Assembly (NCBI GenBank): GCA_964400675.1
Contig: CAYNVO010000009.1
Coordinates: 68,078-132,077 of the forward strand
Reading direction: 5' to 3'
Length of the DNA: 64,000 nt
Source: 9FT-COMBO-48-23 sp964400675
GTDB lineage: Bacteria; Chloroflexota; Dehalococcoidia; GIF9; UBA5629
The translations under genes were made by a program, and so were the position numbers. Below are positions 8,251 through 16,174 of this stretch, one piece after another. A model generated the notes under the pieces. That model was not told the DNA's origin and made no database searches. It saw nothing but the letters and a program-made list of their open reading frames with translations. Position 1 is the stretch's first letter; the number at the start of each line of letters is the position of its first letter.

Positions 8251-9315
8251 ATGGAACTGGTTATTGAGCTTCTTAAAGGCGGCGTGGCTGCCCTACAGGA
8301 CTACATCCTAGCTCACACTTTGACCTGCCTGGTGCCTGCTTTCTTCATTGCCGGAGCCGTCTATGCACTTTTCCCCAAGGAGAAAATACTTCGCTACCTT
8401 GGACCAGATTCACCAAAATATGTCTCCTATCCCATGTCGGTTGTAGCCGGACTGTGCCTGGCTGTCTGCTCATGCACCGTCCTGCCACTGTTTGCCGGCA
8501 TACGGAAAAGCGGAGCCGGTATCGGCCCGGCAATTGCCTTCCTTTATACCGCCCCGGCTACCAATATACTGGCTGTCATCTACACGGCAAGCCTGATTGG
8601 CCTCGATTTTGCCCTTGCCCGCATCATCCTGTCAATCAGCTTTGCCCTTATCATCGGCATGAGCATGGCTGCCCTGTTCTCCGATAAAAAGCTTCAAGAG
8701 GCGACTGATGACCCACCGGCTCAAGCCTTCGCCGTGAACGAGGCGACCAAGGTTTCAAACTGGCTCTGGGTATTCTTCGCCCTTCTGGTCGCCATATTGC
8801 TCTGGGGAGCCTCGTCCCTTATAACATGGACGGTGAAACTCATCGGGCTTGCCGTGCTCCTGGTGGCGCTGGTGCTTGTAGTCAGGCACACACTGAGCCG
8901 GGATGAAGTGATAAGCTGGATGAAGGAGACATGGTTCTTTGTGCGTTCCATCCTGCCTCTGCTGCTAATCGGTGTTTTTGTGGCTGGCATGCTCAGAGTA
9001 TTAATACCGGCAGATTTCGTCGGTCAATATTTCGGCAGTTCGACGGTGGGAGCAACACTGGCGGCAGTCCTGTTCGGAGTTTTCATGTACTTCCCCACTC
9101 TGGTGGAGGTGCCCATGGCACGTATGTTCCTTGATTTGGGCATGGGAAAGGGAGTCCTATTAGCCTACCTGCTGGCCGACCCGGTAATATCGCTGCCCAG
9201 CATCCTGGTCGTCAGACGGTTTATCGGAAACAAGAGGCTCTTCTGGTACATAGGTCTAATAGTAGTCTGCTGCACCGCCGCCGGACTGATATACGGCTGG
9301 GTTACTAGCCTATGA
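8251..9315 (+). CDS. arsP: ArsP-type permease (COG0701, DUF318)
   Basis: 354 residues with about 8-10 membrane segments. The conserved motif of the family is visible: AVCSCTVLPLFAGIRKSGAGIGPA, followed by FLYTAPATNI, and in the second half GVFMYFPTLVEVPMARMFLDLG. Members move trivalent organoarsenicals or act as general small-molecule permeases across the inner membrane. The CSCTVLP cysteine pair fits metal(loid) handling. It sits 73 bp after arsR behind its own ArsR-like operator and before a small thioredoxin, the usual arrangement. With ArsM in the same island, export of methylated arsenite is a reasonable inference. Confidence 0.85.
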   Translation: MELVIELLKGGVAALQDYILAHTLTCLVPAFFIAGAVYALFPKEKILRYLGPDSPKYVSYPMSVVAGLCLAVCSCTVLPLFAGIRKSGAGIGPAIAFLYTAPATNILAVIYTASLIGLDFALARIILSISFALIIGMSMAALFSDKKLQEATDDPPAQAFAVNEATKVSNWLWVFFALLVAILLWGASSLITWTVKLIGLAVLLVALVLVVRHTLSRDEVISWMKETWFFVRSILPLLLIGVFVAGMLRVLIPADFVGQYFGSSTVGATLAAVLFGVFMYFPTLVEVPMARMFLDLGMGKGVLLAYLLADPVISLPSILVVRRFIGNKRLFWYIGLIVVCCTAAGLIYGWVTSL

Positions 9316-9351
9316 CATCTAAGATATTTTGATAAACGAGAGGAGGACAAA

Positions 9352-9618
9352 ATGAACATAAAGATTCTGGGACCCGGATGCGCCAGGTGCCAGCAGCTGG
9401 AAAAGACAGTTAAAGAGGTGGTGAAAGAGCTCGGCATTGAAGCTACTGTGGAAGAGGTCAAAGACATCAAAAAGTTCTTAGATTACAATGTCATGATGAC
9501 CCCAGGACTGGTAATCAATGAGCAGGTGATAAGCTCCGGCAAGCTGCCTACAAAAACAGAAGTTACACAGCTGGTCATCAATGCCTTGGATAAAGAGGAG
9601 CGTAAAAAGGGCTCTTGA
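9352..9618 (+). CDS. Small redox-active thioredoxin-like protein (TM0996/MTH895 type)
   Basis: 88 residues with a CARC active site (GPGCARCQQLEK) near the N-terminus and the cis-proline region MMTPGLVINEQV. These glutaredoxin-sized thioredoxins are commonly found next to ArsP-type permeases; they probably keep permease or substrate thiols reduced in the cytoplasm. No signal peptide. The gene follows the permease by 36 bp with GAGAGGAGG before the ATG, so co-transcription is very likely. Confidence 0.88.
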   Translation: MNIKILGPGCARCQQLEKTVKEVVKELGIEATVEEVKDIKKFLDYNVMMTPGLVINEQVISSGKLPTKTEVTQLVINALDKEERKKGS

Positions 9619-9715
9619 GAAAGGATAAATCGTCCGAAGCTCTCTCACGTAGTTTTATGTGACATACGTTAAACTAAAAGCAAAATTACAATAACTGGGA
9701 GGTAATGAAAACAAC

Positions 9716-10234
9716 ATGAGCATACCGTTTAGGTCCAAGATTTATTTACCCTTGCTTGTCATCTTGATAATCGGGCTACTGGGCGCTTGTGCAAATCCAG
9801 CTCCGCCAGCAACCCCACCACCCCCAACTCCATCATCAGAGAACCCTTCGGAATCGCCAAATATCTATTCAGTCCCGAATGAGTCATCAAACGTACCTGA
9901 TAGGGTAGATGTCGTGTACTTCCACCGAGCCAATGCGTGCCATTGCATGCAGGTAATTGAAGAAAATATACATAACACAGTACTTTTGAACTTCCAGAAA
10001 GAGCTGGACAGCGGAAAACTAACATTCACCTCGCTCGCTTCAGATGACAAGGTCAATGCTGCAATGGTAACGAAATATAATACCGGCCTGTTCGGCCTTT
10101 TTATCACTATAGTAAAAGATAAAACCGAGAAAATCGTGCCTGTGGAGGAAATATGGTCGATGACGGGAGACGAGGCTAAGTATACAGAATATGTGAAGAA
10201 CATTATAGCGAAGAGCCTCAATGGAGAACTGTAG
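9716..10234 (+). CDS. ArsF-like lipoprotein (putative extracytoplasmic thiol subunit)
   Basis: 172 residues. A signal peptide ends in the lipobox LLGAC (Cys25), then comes a Pro/Ser-rich linker and a domain of about 110 residues with VVYFHRANACHCMQVIEE. This matches the family annotated as ArsF, paired with ArsG. The usual CxxC-like thiol site is CHC here, spaced C-x-C. The role of ArsF is not well established; it is thought to pass electrons received from the ArsG membrane protein. The stop codon overlaps the GTG of the next gene by one base, which points to translational coupling. Confidence 0.78.
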   Translation: MSIPFRSKIYLPLLVILIIGLLGACANPAPPATPPPPTPSSENPSESPNIYSVPNESSNVPDRVDVVYFHRANACHCMQVIEENIHNTVLLNFQKELDSGKLTFTSLASDDKVNAAMVTKYNTGLFGLFITIVKDKTEKIVPVEEIWSMTGDEAKYTEYVKNIIAKSLNGEL

Positions 10235-10938
10235 TGGATTTGCTCGGCTTCGCCACCGGCATAAACATACCGCTTATCTCGGCATTTCTATTGGGGCTGT
10301 TAGCCACCATCGGCCCTTGCACCATGGCTACCAACATTGCCGCTGTTGCCTATATCAGCCGCAGGCTAACTGACCGCAAATATGCCATTATGACCGGAAC
10401 GCTGTATACACTGGGACGAATGTTTACCTATTCGGTGCTTGGTATCCTTATCATCGTCATCGGACTTAACACACCCGGAGTCTCAACATTCCTGCAGATT
10501 GTCGGTGAGAAAGCCATGGGGCCATTCCTGATAGCAATAGGACTGATACTACTATTTATTGACAGGGTTAGCTTCGGGCGGGGAAGCGGTAAATTATCAG
10601 CCATGGGAGGAAAGGTCGCCGATTGGGGAATGATAGGCGGCTTTCCTCTTGGTGCCCTTTTTGCACTGGCTTTTTGCCCGGTCAGCGCCACCCTGTTTTT
10701 TATGGTTCTGATACCTTTAGCTCTAAAATCCACCGGTGGCGTTATCCTGCCGGCAATGTTCGCCGTCGGCACCGGACTGCCGGTCTTGGTATTTGGCACG
10801 CTTCTTTCTCTCGGCATAGCTGGAGTTGCCACCTGGATGAATGCGGTTACTAGAGTCGAAAAGATTGTCCGTATAGCAATGTCTATCGTCTTTATTGCGA
10901 TAGGTGTATACTATATAATATTGTTGATTAATTCCTAG
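10234..10938 (+). CDS. ArsG-like CcdA/DsbD-type membrane transporter
   Basis: 234 residues with six predicted membrane segments. It has the CcdA-type half-repeat cysteines: LLATIGPCTMATNIAAVAYI in the first segment and ALAFCPVSATLFFMVL in the fourth. CcdA/DsbD relatives carry reducing power across the membrane; the ArsG group sits with ArsF in arsenic clusters and is proposed to move aromatic arsenicals or electrons. The GTG start overlaps the arsF-like stop (TAGTG). The Cys positions and the tight coupling to the lipoprotein support electron transfer to ArsF as the working model. Confidence 0.82.
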   Translation: MDLLGFATGINIPLISAFLLGLLATIGPCTMATNIAAVAYISRRLTDRKYAIMTGTLYTLGRMFTYSVLGILIIVIGLNTPGVSTFLQIVGEKAMGPFLIAIGLILLFIDRVSFGRGSGKLSAMGGKVADWGMIGGFPLGALFALAFCPVSATLFFMVLIPLALKSTGGVILPAMFAVGTGLPVLVFGTLLSLGIAGVATWMNAVTRVEKIVRIAMSIVFIAIGVYYIILLINS

Positions 10939-10964
10939 ACTACTTTGTGCAACCACCTGAAAAC

Positions 10965-11099
10965 ATGAAAATCCCTGTTAAGTCTATTAAGTCTAATAAG
11001 ATATTTCTTCCGTTGCTTGTTCTCTCGGTGGTTGTATCGCTGTGCACTGGTAACAGCACGACTACAGCGCCAAATTCGCTAAAGCCTGGAGGGAAATGA
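10965..11099 (+). CDS. 44-residue hydrophobic peptide, possible lipoprotein or relic
   Basis: ATG 10965 opens a 44-codon frame: a basic N-terminus, a hydrophobic stretch (IFLPLLVLSVVVSLC), one Cys at a weak lipobox, then a Ser/Thr/Asn-rich tail. It resembles the first part of an ArsF-type lipoprotein that stops early. Its TGA overlaps a further 19-codon frame (11096-11155), which runs into the start of the next gene, so ribosomes could pass along the operon by reinitiation. It may be a real small protein or the decayed 5' end of a duplicated arsF-like gene. No clear Shine-Dalgarno precedes it. Confidence 0.4.
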   Translation: MKIPVKSIKSNKIFLPLLVLSVVVSLCTGNSTTTAPNSLKPGGK

Positions 11100-11148
11100 A
11101 TAGTACCACTGGTGAACAGGACAAGAGCGTCATCCATGGAGACTTAAA

Positions 11149-12873
11149 ATGGTGAAATGGACTGCTAAAAAAAGAAAGACTGCACCAGGCAAAATTCTCA
11201 AATCTAAGGAGAAAAACAGAAATATAATAAGTTTGGTGGCCAGCGTCCTTATTGGCCTCACCTTACTGGTATCTGGCACGGGGAAAATAGTTGGCGCAGA
11301 AGGTGTGCCAGCACAGATCGTCGACTTCATCAGCAACATAATTCCTGACATATTTATCACCCCGGCAACCCTCTCCTTTCTATACAATATTCTTATTCCT
11401 CATGTCTTTCCCTGGGCAGAATTTATTTTAGGAGCTTGTCTACTTATCGGCTTCTTACCTCGTCTTATGGCCGTTCTGACCATCCCGCTGCTCCTATCAT
11501 TCCTGGGGACAAATCTCTGGGCCATTATCCACGGAGGCTATGCCACCTGTGCCAGCTGCTTCGGCATATGGGAAAATTATCTCGGCTCTCTCACCCCCGT
11601 TCAATCCCTGGCCTACGACCTCGTCCTTATCGCCTTCGCCATCGTGGTAATAACCTTCCACCCCGGAGGGTTCCTCAGCAGCAGGAAATGGCTGGAAAAC
11701 CTGGGAAAAGGAAAAAAGAAGCTTGATGCGGCAACGATAAAACTAACAATATCTGAACTCGGCAGCCGCTTACGAGACTTCGGCTCAAAAGCTTTAATAT
11801 ATCTAAAGGCAATCGGCGGGAAAGCCAGACAGCATCCTTATATTGCCCTGGTTGCTGGTATATGCGTTCTCGGACTGGTTGCATACGGCATCGTCGCAGC
11901 CTCTAGTCGTCCTGCCGCACACGTTGTCTCTGATATACATGTGACAGTATCTGAAACCAGTGCGGTCATATCCTGGGCAACAGACAAGCCTGCAATAAAC
12001 AGCATTGAAATATATAAAGAAGACCACAGTTTTATCACTACAGTGACCGATGAAAACCCAGTAACTGCCCATCTAATACCCGTCGAGGGACTTCTACCCG
12101 ATAGCACATATTTCTTTGAGATATTATCCGCAGATAAACAGGCTCTATCTAAAGTAAGCTCATTCAAAACACTGGTCATAAAACCCTTCACAATCTCCGA
12201 TATAAGAGTCTCTTACATAAACGAGTCCAGCGCTACAATAACATGGGTCACCAGCAGACCTGCCACCGGCGAAGTCAAATATTGGGTTCAAGCCTCTCAA
12301 GGCCAACAAACGGCATCGAGCAGCGAACTTGTCACCCAGCACAGTATCAATCTGACCTCACTCGAAACCGACACTATTTACCACTACCAGGTCAAGTCTG
12401 TAGATACCAGCGGTACACAAGCCATCTCACCTCAATTTACCATGAGCGCCCAAATAGGCAGACCCGCCCCCGATTTCACTCTCAATTCACTTGATGGCAA
12501 GACCATATCTTTAAGCGATTACCAGGGGAAATTAATCATGCTGGACTTCTGGATGTGGAGTTGCACAGCCTGCAGGGAAAAGATGGCTATAATTCAGGAG
12601 GCTTACGCTAGAATCCCACCGGAGAAGATGGCAATACTCCCTATACATTTCATGGGGAGAGAATCATCAATTCGGAGCTATGTCGAGGGCGAGAAACTGA
12701 CTGTTCCCGTTCTCCTTGACCCGGATGGAACAGTGACCGACCTTTATAATGTGAAGGTTTTCCCCACAGTTCTCTTCATAGATGGTGACGGAATAATCCG
12801 GTTAATAGACCCGAGATTCAGCAACGTCGAAGAGTTGGAAAATATTTTCAACAACTTGCCTGAAGACAAGTAA
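11149..12873 (+). CDS. MauE/DoxX-like membrane domain fused to two FN3 domains and a TlpA thioredoxin
   Basis: 574 residues in four parts. Residues 28-175 form a four-helix MauE/DoxX-like membrane domain with CASC (134-137). A further membrane helix spans 231-251. Two fibronectin-III-like domains follow (about 258-342 and 347-432, each with the pattern SWATDKP or TWVTSRP then LxPDSTYFFEI or TDTIYHYQV). The C-terminus (436-574) is a TlpA/ResA-type thioredoxin with APDFTLNSLDGK, WSCTAC (471-475) and the cis-Pro region VFPTVLFIDGDG. The soluble domains should lie outside the membrane. Quinone- or thiol-linked electron transfer to an extracytoplasmic disulfide reductase is inferred. It lies in the ars operon after ArsG. 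Confidence 0.85.
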   Translation: MVKWTAKKRKTAPGKILKSKEKNRNIISLVASVLIGLTLLVSGTGKIVGAEGVPAQIVDFISNIIPDIFITPATLSFLYNILIPHVFPWAEFILGACLLIGFLPRLMAVLTIPLLLSFLGTNLWAIIHGGYATCASCFGIWENYLGSLTPVQSLAYDLVLIAFAIVVITFHPGGFLSSRKWLENLGKGKKKLDAATIKLTISELGSRLRDFGSKALIYLKAIGGKARQHPYIALVAGICVLGLVAYGIVAASSRPAAHVVSDIHVTVSETSAVISWATDKPAINSIEIYKEDHSFITTVTDENPVTAHLIPVEGLLPDSTYFFEILSADKQALSKVSSFKTLVIKPFTISDIRVSYINESSATITWVTSRPATGEVKYWVQASQGQQTASSSELVTQHSINLTSLETDTIYHYQVKSVDTSGTQAISPQFTMSAQIGRPAPDFTLNSLDGKTISLSDYQGKLIMLDFWMWSCTACREKMAIIQEAYARIPPEKMAILPIHFMGRESSIRSYVEGEKLTVPVLLDPDGTVTDLYNVKVFPTVLFIDGDGIIRLIDPRFSNVEELENIFNNLPEDK

Positions 12874-13024
12874 AAATCACATAATATCCTTATAGCAGTA
12901 CCGCTTATCATTTACTTCTTCTTCATGCGGTTGTTTACTTTCTTCATAGCCCGAAGACTTAAAGCCAGTTATCCGAGAGCCACCTGAAACCGGAGTTGGA
13001 TAGAAGGCAGAAAAAACAAACCCC

Positions 13025-13077
13025 TTGACAAAACGATTTAGCCTGAACTATAATTCGAAACATGTCGAATCTTCGAA
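13025..13077 (+). promoter_or_regulatory. Promoter and TTCGAA operator of the second ArsR
   Basis: TTGACA (13025-13030), an 18-bp spacer and TATAAT (13049-13054) are a near-perfect promoter. ATTCGA (13053-13058) and TCGAAT (13065-13070) form an inverted repeat over the transcription start, and TTCGAA recurs 18 bp later (13072-13077). This fits an ArsR dimer site that blocks polymerase. Confidence 0.8.
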
Positions 13078-13391
13078 ATACTGACGCCGAGCGACTCTCC
13101 CATGCATTTAAGGCGTTGTCGAATCCCCACCGCTTGAGCATTTTCATGCGCTTAGCTTCATGCTGTTTGCCCGGAGGAACCTGTAACGCAGACTCTGATA
13201 TGCGCGAGTGCGTAGGAGCAGTCGGCAAAAATCTGGGCCTGGCACCTTCAACAATCTCTCACCACATAAAGGAACTCCACAGGGCAGGTCTGATTAAAAT
13301 CGAAAGAAAAGGGCAGAACGTCGAGTGCTGGGTTGATCCAGATACACTGGATGCCCTGGCCAAGTTTTTCAAGCAGCCAGTCCAAGTTTGA
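13062..13391 (+). CDS. ArsR-family regulator, second copy (Cys-rich insertion)
   Basis: 109 residues. The winged helix is clear: AFKALSNPHRLSIFMRL, then an insertion with five Cys (SCCLPGGTCNADSDMRECVG), then LAPSTISHHIKELHRAGLI and IERKGQNVECWV. The insertion lies where ArsR proteins bind arsenite, so a thiol-based metal(loid) site is likely. The ATG starts 7 bases after the -10 box, so the mRNA would begin at or next to the start codon and carry no Shine-Dalgarno; no later in-frame Met exists before the conserved domain. Leaderless translation is therefore inferred. It lies upstream of the CARDB lipoprotein and arsM and probably controls them. Confidence 0.85.
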   Translation: MSNLRNTDAERLSHAFKALSNPHRLSIFMRLASCCLPGGTCNADSDMRECVGAVGKNLGLAPSTISHHIKELHRAGLIKIERKGQNVECWVDPDTLDALAKFFKQPVQV

Positions 13392-13424
13392 TTACTGTGA
13401 TAAAGCTCATAAATAACAGCTTAA

Positions 13425-14153
13425 ATGAGATTGGATATAAGGACAGTGAATAAGAAAATAGCAGGTATAATATCCTTGCTGGTTTTGATGTCAATCTCTG
13501 GTCTCCTGCAGGCATGCGCCGAGGCTCAACCCAGCTTCGAAGTATTGTCTCTGGACATCATCCCTCAAAAGATTACCACCGCTGAGAGAGCCACTATTGA
13601 AGTTGAGATAAGAAACAATGACGCTAAAGACGCTACTTACACCGTGCCCTTGATGGTTAACGGAGTAGCCGACGATAGAAGGAGCGTCACGCTAGCCCCC
13701 GGAGAAACAGAACTGCTAACCTTCACGCTTGCCAGAAGCCAACCTGGTACCTACAGTATTTCGGTTGGAAGCAGGGAATCAACCCTCGTGGTCGAAAAGC
13801 TTTCACCTCCAGAATTTTGTCTTTCCGACATGGAGGCTAATCCGGCCGAGGTCAATGTCGGGGGCAATATTGTTATCACCGCCAAGATCTCAAACATCGG
13901 CGGCACTCAGGGCAGCTACACTGCCGAGTTGAAGATAGACGGTGTCACTATTGAAACAGAGCAATTCACTATAGCTGCCGGGACCGATTATAAGGTGGCC
14001 TTTAAACTGTGCGAGTGCTCTCCCGGTACTTATACAGTTACCCTCGGTAAGCTTACCAGCAAGTTTGTGGTTAAGGGACCGCCCAGGCCAGTGATAAATT
14101 ATCCCACACCCACACCCACACCAACCAACTCCGGCTGCTCAACCAGAGGCTGA
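13425..14153 (+). CDS. CARDB-type lipoprotein
   Basis: 242 residues with a signal peptide ending in the lipobox LLQAC (Cys31). Two beta-sandwich repeats of the CARDB type follow (about 36-125 and 129-215): VEIRNNDAKDATYTVPLMVNG and TAKISNIGGTQGSYTAELKI, each ending in PGTYSI/PGTYTV. The second contains CECSPG. A Pro/Thr tail (PTPTPTPTN) ends in CSTRG. It should sit on the outer side of the membrane. It is placed between the second arsR and arsM, which suggests a link to arsenic stress, but the fold itself is a generic adhesion module. Confidence 0.75.
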   Translation: MRLDIRTVNKKIAGIISLLVLMSISGLLQACAEAQPSFEVLSLDIIPQKITTAERATIEVEIRNNDAKDATYTVPLMVNGVADDRRSVTLAPGETELLTFTLARSQPGTYSISVGSRESTLVVEKLSPPEFCLSDMEANPAEVNVGGNIVITAKISNIGGTQGSYTAELKIDGVTIETEQFTIAAGTDYKVAFKLCECSPGTYTVTLGKLTSKFVVKGPPRPVINYPTPTPTPTNSGCSTRG

Positions 14154-14166
14154 GGGTAGAAGCACG

Positions 14167-14185
14167 GCTGCCCAGTTCGGGCAGC
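14167..14185 (+). terminator. 7-bp hairpin between CARDB lipoprotein and arsM
   Basis: GCTGCCC-AGTTC-GGGCAGC forms a strong stem-loop 14 bp after the lipoprotein stop. No T-run follows, so it more likely tunes mRNA stability or gives partial attenuation before arsM than acts as a full terminator. Confidence 0.4.
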
Positions 14186-14243
14186 AGGCAAAAGCAGAAA
14201 CAGACACCACAATCAATAATTTTACTTATATAGGGGGCAAAAA

Positions 14244-15071
14244 ATGAAAAAAGAAGAGGTCAGGAAAGTTGTCAGAGAGGGCTATGCACAGGTTGCCAAA
14301 GGCGGCAGTTCTTGTTGCGCACCGCAGAGCTCGTGCTGCTGCACACCCAACATAGCCGCAGACATAAGCAAGAAAATAGGCTATACCGACGAGGATATAC
14401 ACTCAGTCCCTGAAGGAGCTAACCTGGGGCTCGGCTGTGGCAACCCCGTAGCCATAGCTTCTTTGAAGGAAGGCGAGGTCATCCTCGACCTCGGCTCGGG
14501 CGCTGGTTTCGACTGCTTCCTGGCGGCGAACATAGTTGGCAAAACAGGCAGGGTTATCGGCGTGGATATGACGCCGGAAATGATAGAAAAAGCCCGAGAA
14601 AACGCCCGGAAAGGTAACTTCGAAAATGTGGAGTTCCGGCTGGGCGAAATCGAAAACCTGCCAGTGGCTGATAACCATGTCGATGCCATCATCTCGAACT
14701 GCGTTATTAACCTGTCGCCGGATAAAGACAGAGTTTTCCAGGAGGCATTCCGGGTATTAAAACCCGGCGGCAGACTGATGGTCTCAGACATGGTACTAAT
14801 TAGAGAACTTCCAGATTCGATAAAGAGCTCAGTTGCCGCCTACATCGGCTGCATTGCTGGTGCCACAATGAAGGATGAATACATAGAGGCAATTAAGGCT
14901 GCGGGATTCGAGCAGGTAAGCATAGTTGACGAGACAGCTTTCTCGGCTAGTTACGCACCAAAAGACCCCGTAGCACAGACGCTGGCAAATGATGCCGGGA
15001 TTTCTGGGGCAGATTTGGAAAAGCTTGGCAGCTCCATCAGAAGCATAAAGGTCCATGCCATAAAGCCGTGA
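14244..15071 (+). CDS. arsM: Arsenite S-adenosylmethionine methyltransferase
   Basis: 275 residues. Seen: the Cys-rich N-terminus (SSCCAPQSSCCC), the SAM motif LDLGSGAGFDCFLAA, VIGVDMTPEMIEKAR, SNCVINLSPDK with the conserved Cys, RVLKPGGRLMVSDMV and YIGCIAGA with the third conserved Cys. These Cys bind As(III) while SAM donates methyl groups, giving mono- to trimethylated arsenicals. AGGGGGC precedes the ATG. It lies downstream of an ArsR and close to the ArsP permease, which can export the trivalent methylated product. The family is very clear from the Cys pattern. Confidence 0.93.
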   Translation: MKKEEVRKVVREGYAQVAKGGSSCCAPQSSCCCTPNIAADISKKIGYTDEDIHSVPEGANLGLGCGNPVAIASLKEGEVILDLGSGAGFDCFLAANIVGKTGRVIGVDMTPEMIEKARENARKGNFENVEFRLGEIENLPVADNHVDAIISNCVINLSPDKDRVFQEAFRVLKPGGRLMVSDMVLIRELPDSIKSSVAAYIGCIAGATMKDEYIEAIKAAGFEQVSIVDETAFSASYAPKDPVAQTLANDAGISGADLEKLGSSIRSIKVHAIKP

Positions 15072-16159
15072 AAATGACTAGCTCACCACAACGGACTGGA
15101 ATCGCCAACCTGCCGTTGCACTACGGCAAAGCGCCGCGGTGGCTATTCGACCACATGACCAGGCTGTCACGGGAAATCACTATCGCCATCGCCACCGAGT
15201 TCGGCCCTGATGAGATGCTCCGCCGCCTGTCAGACCCTTTCTGGTTCCAGGCCTTCGGCTGCGTCCTGGGCTATGACTGGCACTCCAGCGGCGTAACCAC
15301 TACCGTCTGCGGCGCAATCAAGGAAGGAGTTAAAGGACTGGAAACCGACCTGGGCTTGTTCGTTGCCGGCGGCAAAGGCAAAGCATCGCGGAAAACTCCA
15401 GCCGAAATCGAGAGCCACGGTCACCTATTAAATACAGAACCATCGGCCCTGGTCTACGCCAGCCGCATGGCAGCCAAGGTTGATAACTCAGCGCTTCAAG
15501 ACGGCTACCAGCTCTATCACCATACCTTCTTCTTCACCGCCGATGGCTCCTGGTCGGTAGTTCAGCAGGGGATGAATGAAAACAATCGCTATGCCCGCCG
15601 TTATCACTGGCTGGGTGAAAAGGTAACCGATTTCGTCTGCGAGCCGCATTCCGCCATCTGCGCTCAAGCAAGAGTCGAAGCCTTGAACCTGGTGGCCACT
15701 GAGAGCCAGCCGGCACGGGACACCATCACACAGATTACACTCGAGGAAAAACCGGAGAAAATTATCAGCCAGTTAAAGAGGCTCAAGACCCTCGACCTGC
15801 CATCCCGACACCATCTCAGCCTTGAAGACATACACCCCGACAGGTTGAACAGGACTCTCCTAATCACCTATGAGCGTCACCCTGAAAATTTCGAAAAATT
15901 ACTCAGTCTGGAAGGCGTTGGCCCAAAAACACTACGTGCCCTGAGCCTGATTTCAGAGCTAATCTACGATGTGCCGGTCAGCCTTCGCGACCCGGCCCGG
16001 TACAGCTTCGCCCACGGCGGCAAAGACGGACACCCCTATCCCGTGGACAGGAGAACCTATGACAGGAGCATCGAAATACTCAAGCAGGCACTGGAAAAAG
16101 CTAAGGTGGGCGAAACTGAAAAAATAGCTGCCTTCAGACGGTTAAGAGCCTGGCTGTAA
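15068..16159 (+). CDS. DUF763 domain protein
   Basis: 363 residues. The N-terminus (RTGIANLPLHYGKAPRWLFDHMTRL) and WFQAFGCVLGYDWHSSGVTT match the DUF763 family found in archaea and some anaerobic bacteria. The C-terminal third has a helix-hairpin-helix-like stretch (LLSLEGVGPKTLRALSLISEL), which suggests nucleic-acid binding; this is an inference. GTG 15068 overlaps the arsM stop; ATG 15074 is an equally good start and neither has a clear Shine-Dalgarno. The tight coupling to arsM implies co-transcription, but no arsenic role is known. Confidence 0.8.
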   Translation: MKMTSSPQRTGIANLPLHYGKAPRWLFDHMTRLSREITIAIATEFGPDEMLRRLSDPFWFQAFGCVLGYDWHSSGVTTTVCGAIKEGVKGLETDLGLFVAGGKGKASRKTPAEIESHGHLLNTEPSALVYASRMAAKVDNSALQDGYQLYHHTFFFTADGSWSVVQQGMNENNRYARRYHWLGEKVTDFVCEPHSAICAQARVEALNLVATESQPARDTITQITLEEKPEKIISQLKRLKTLDLPSRHHLSLEDIHPDRLNRTLLITYERHPENFEKLLSLEGVGPKTLRALSLISELIYDVPVSLRDPARYSFAHGGKDGHPYPVDRRTYDRSIEILKQALEKAKVGETEKIAAFRRLRAWL

Positions 16160-16174
16160 ACACGCCGTTTTAAC

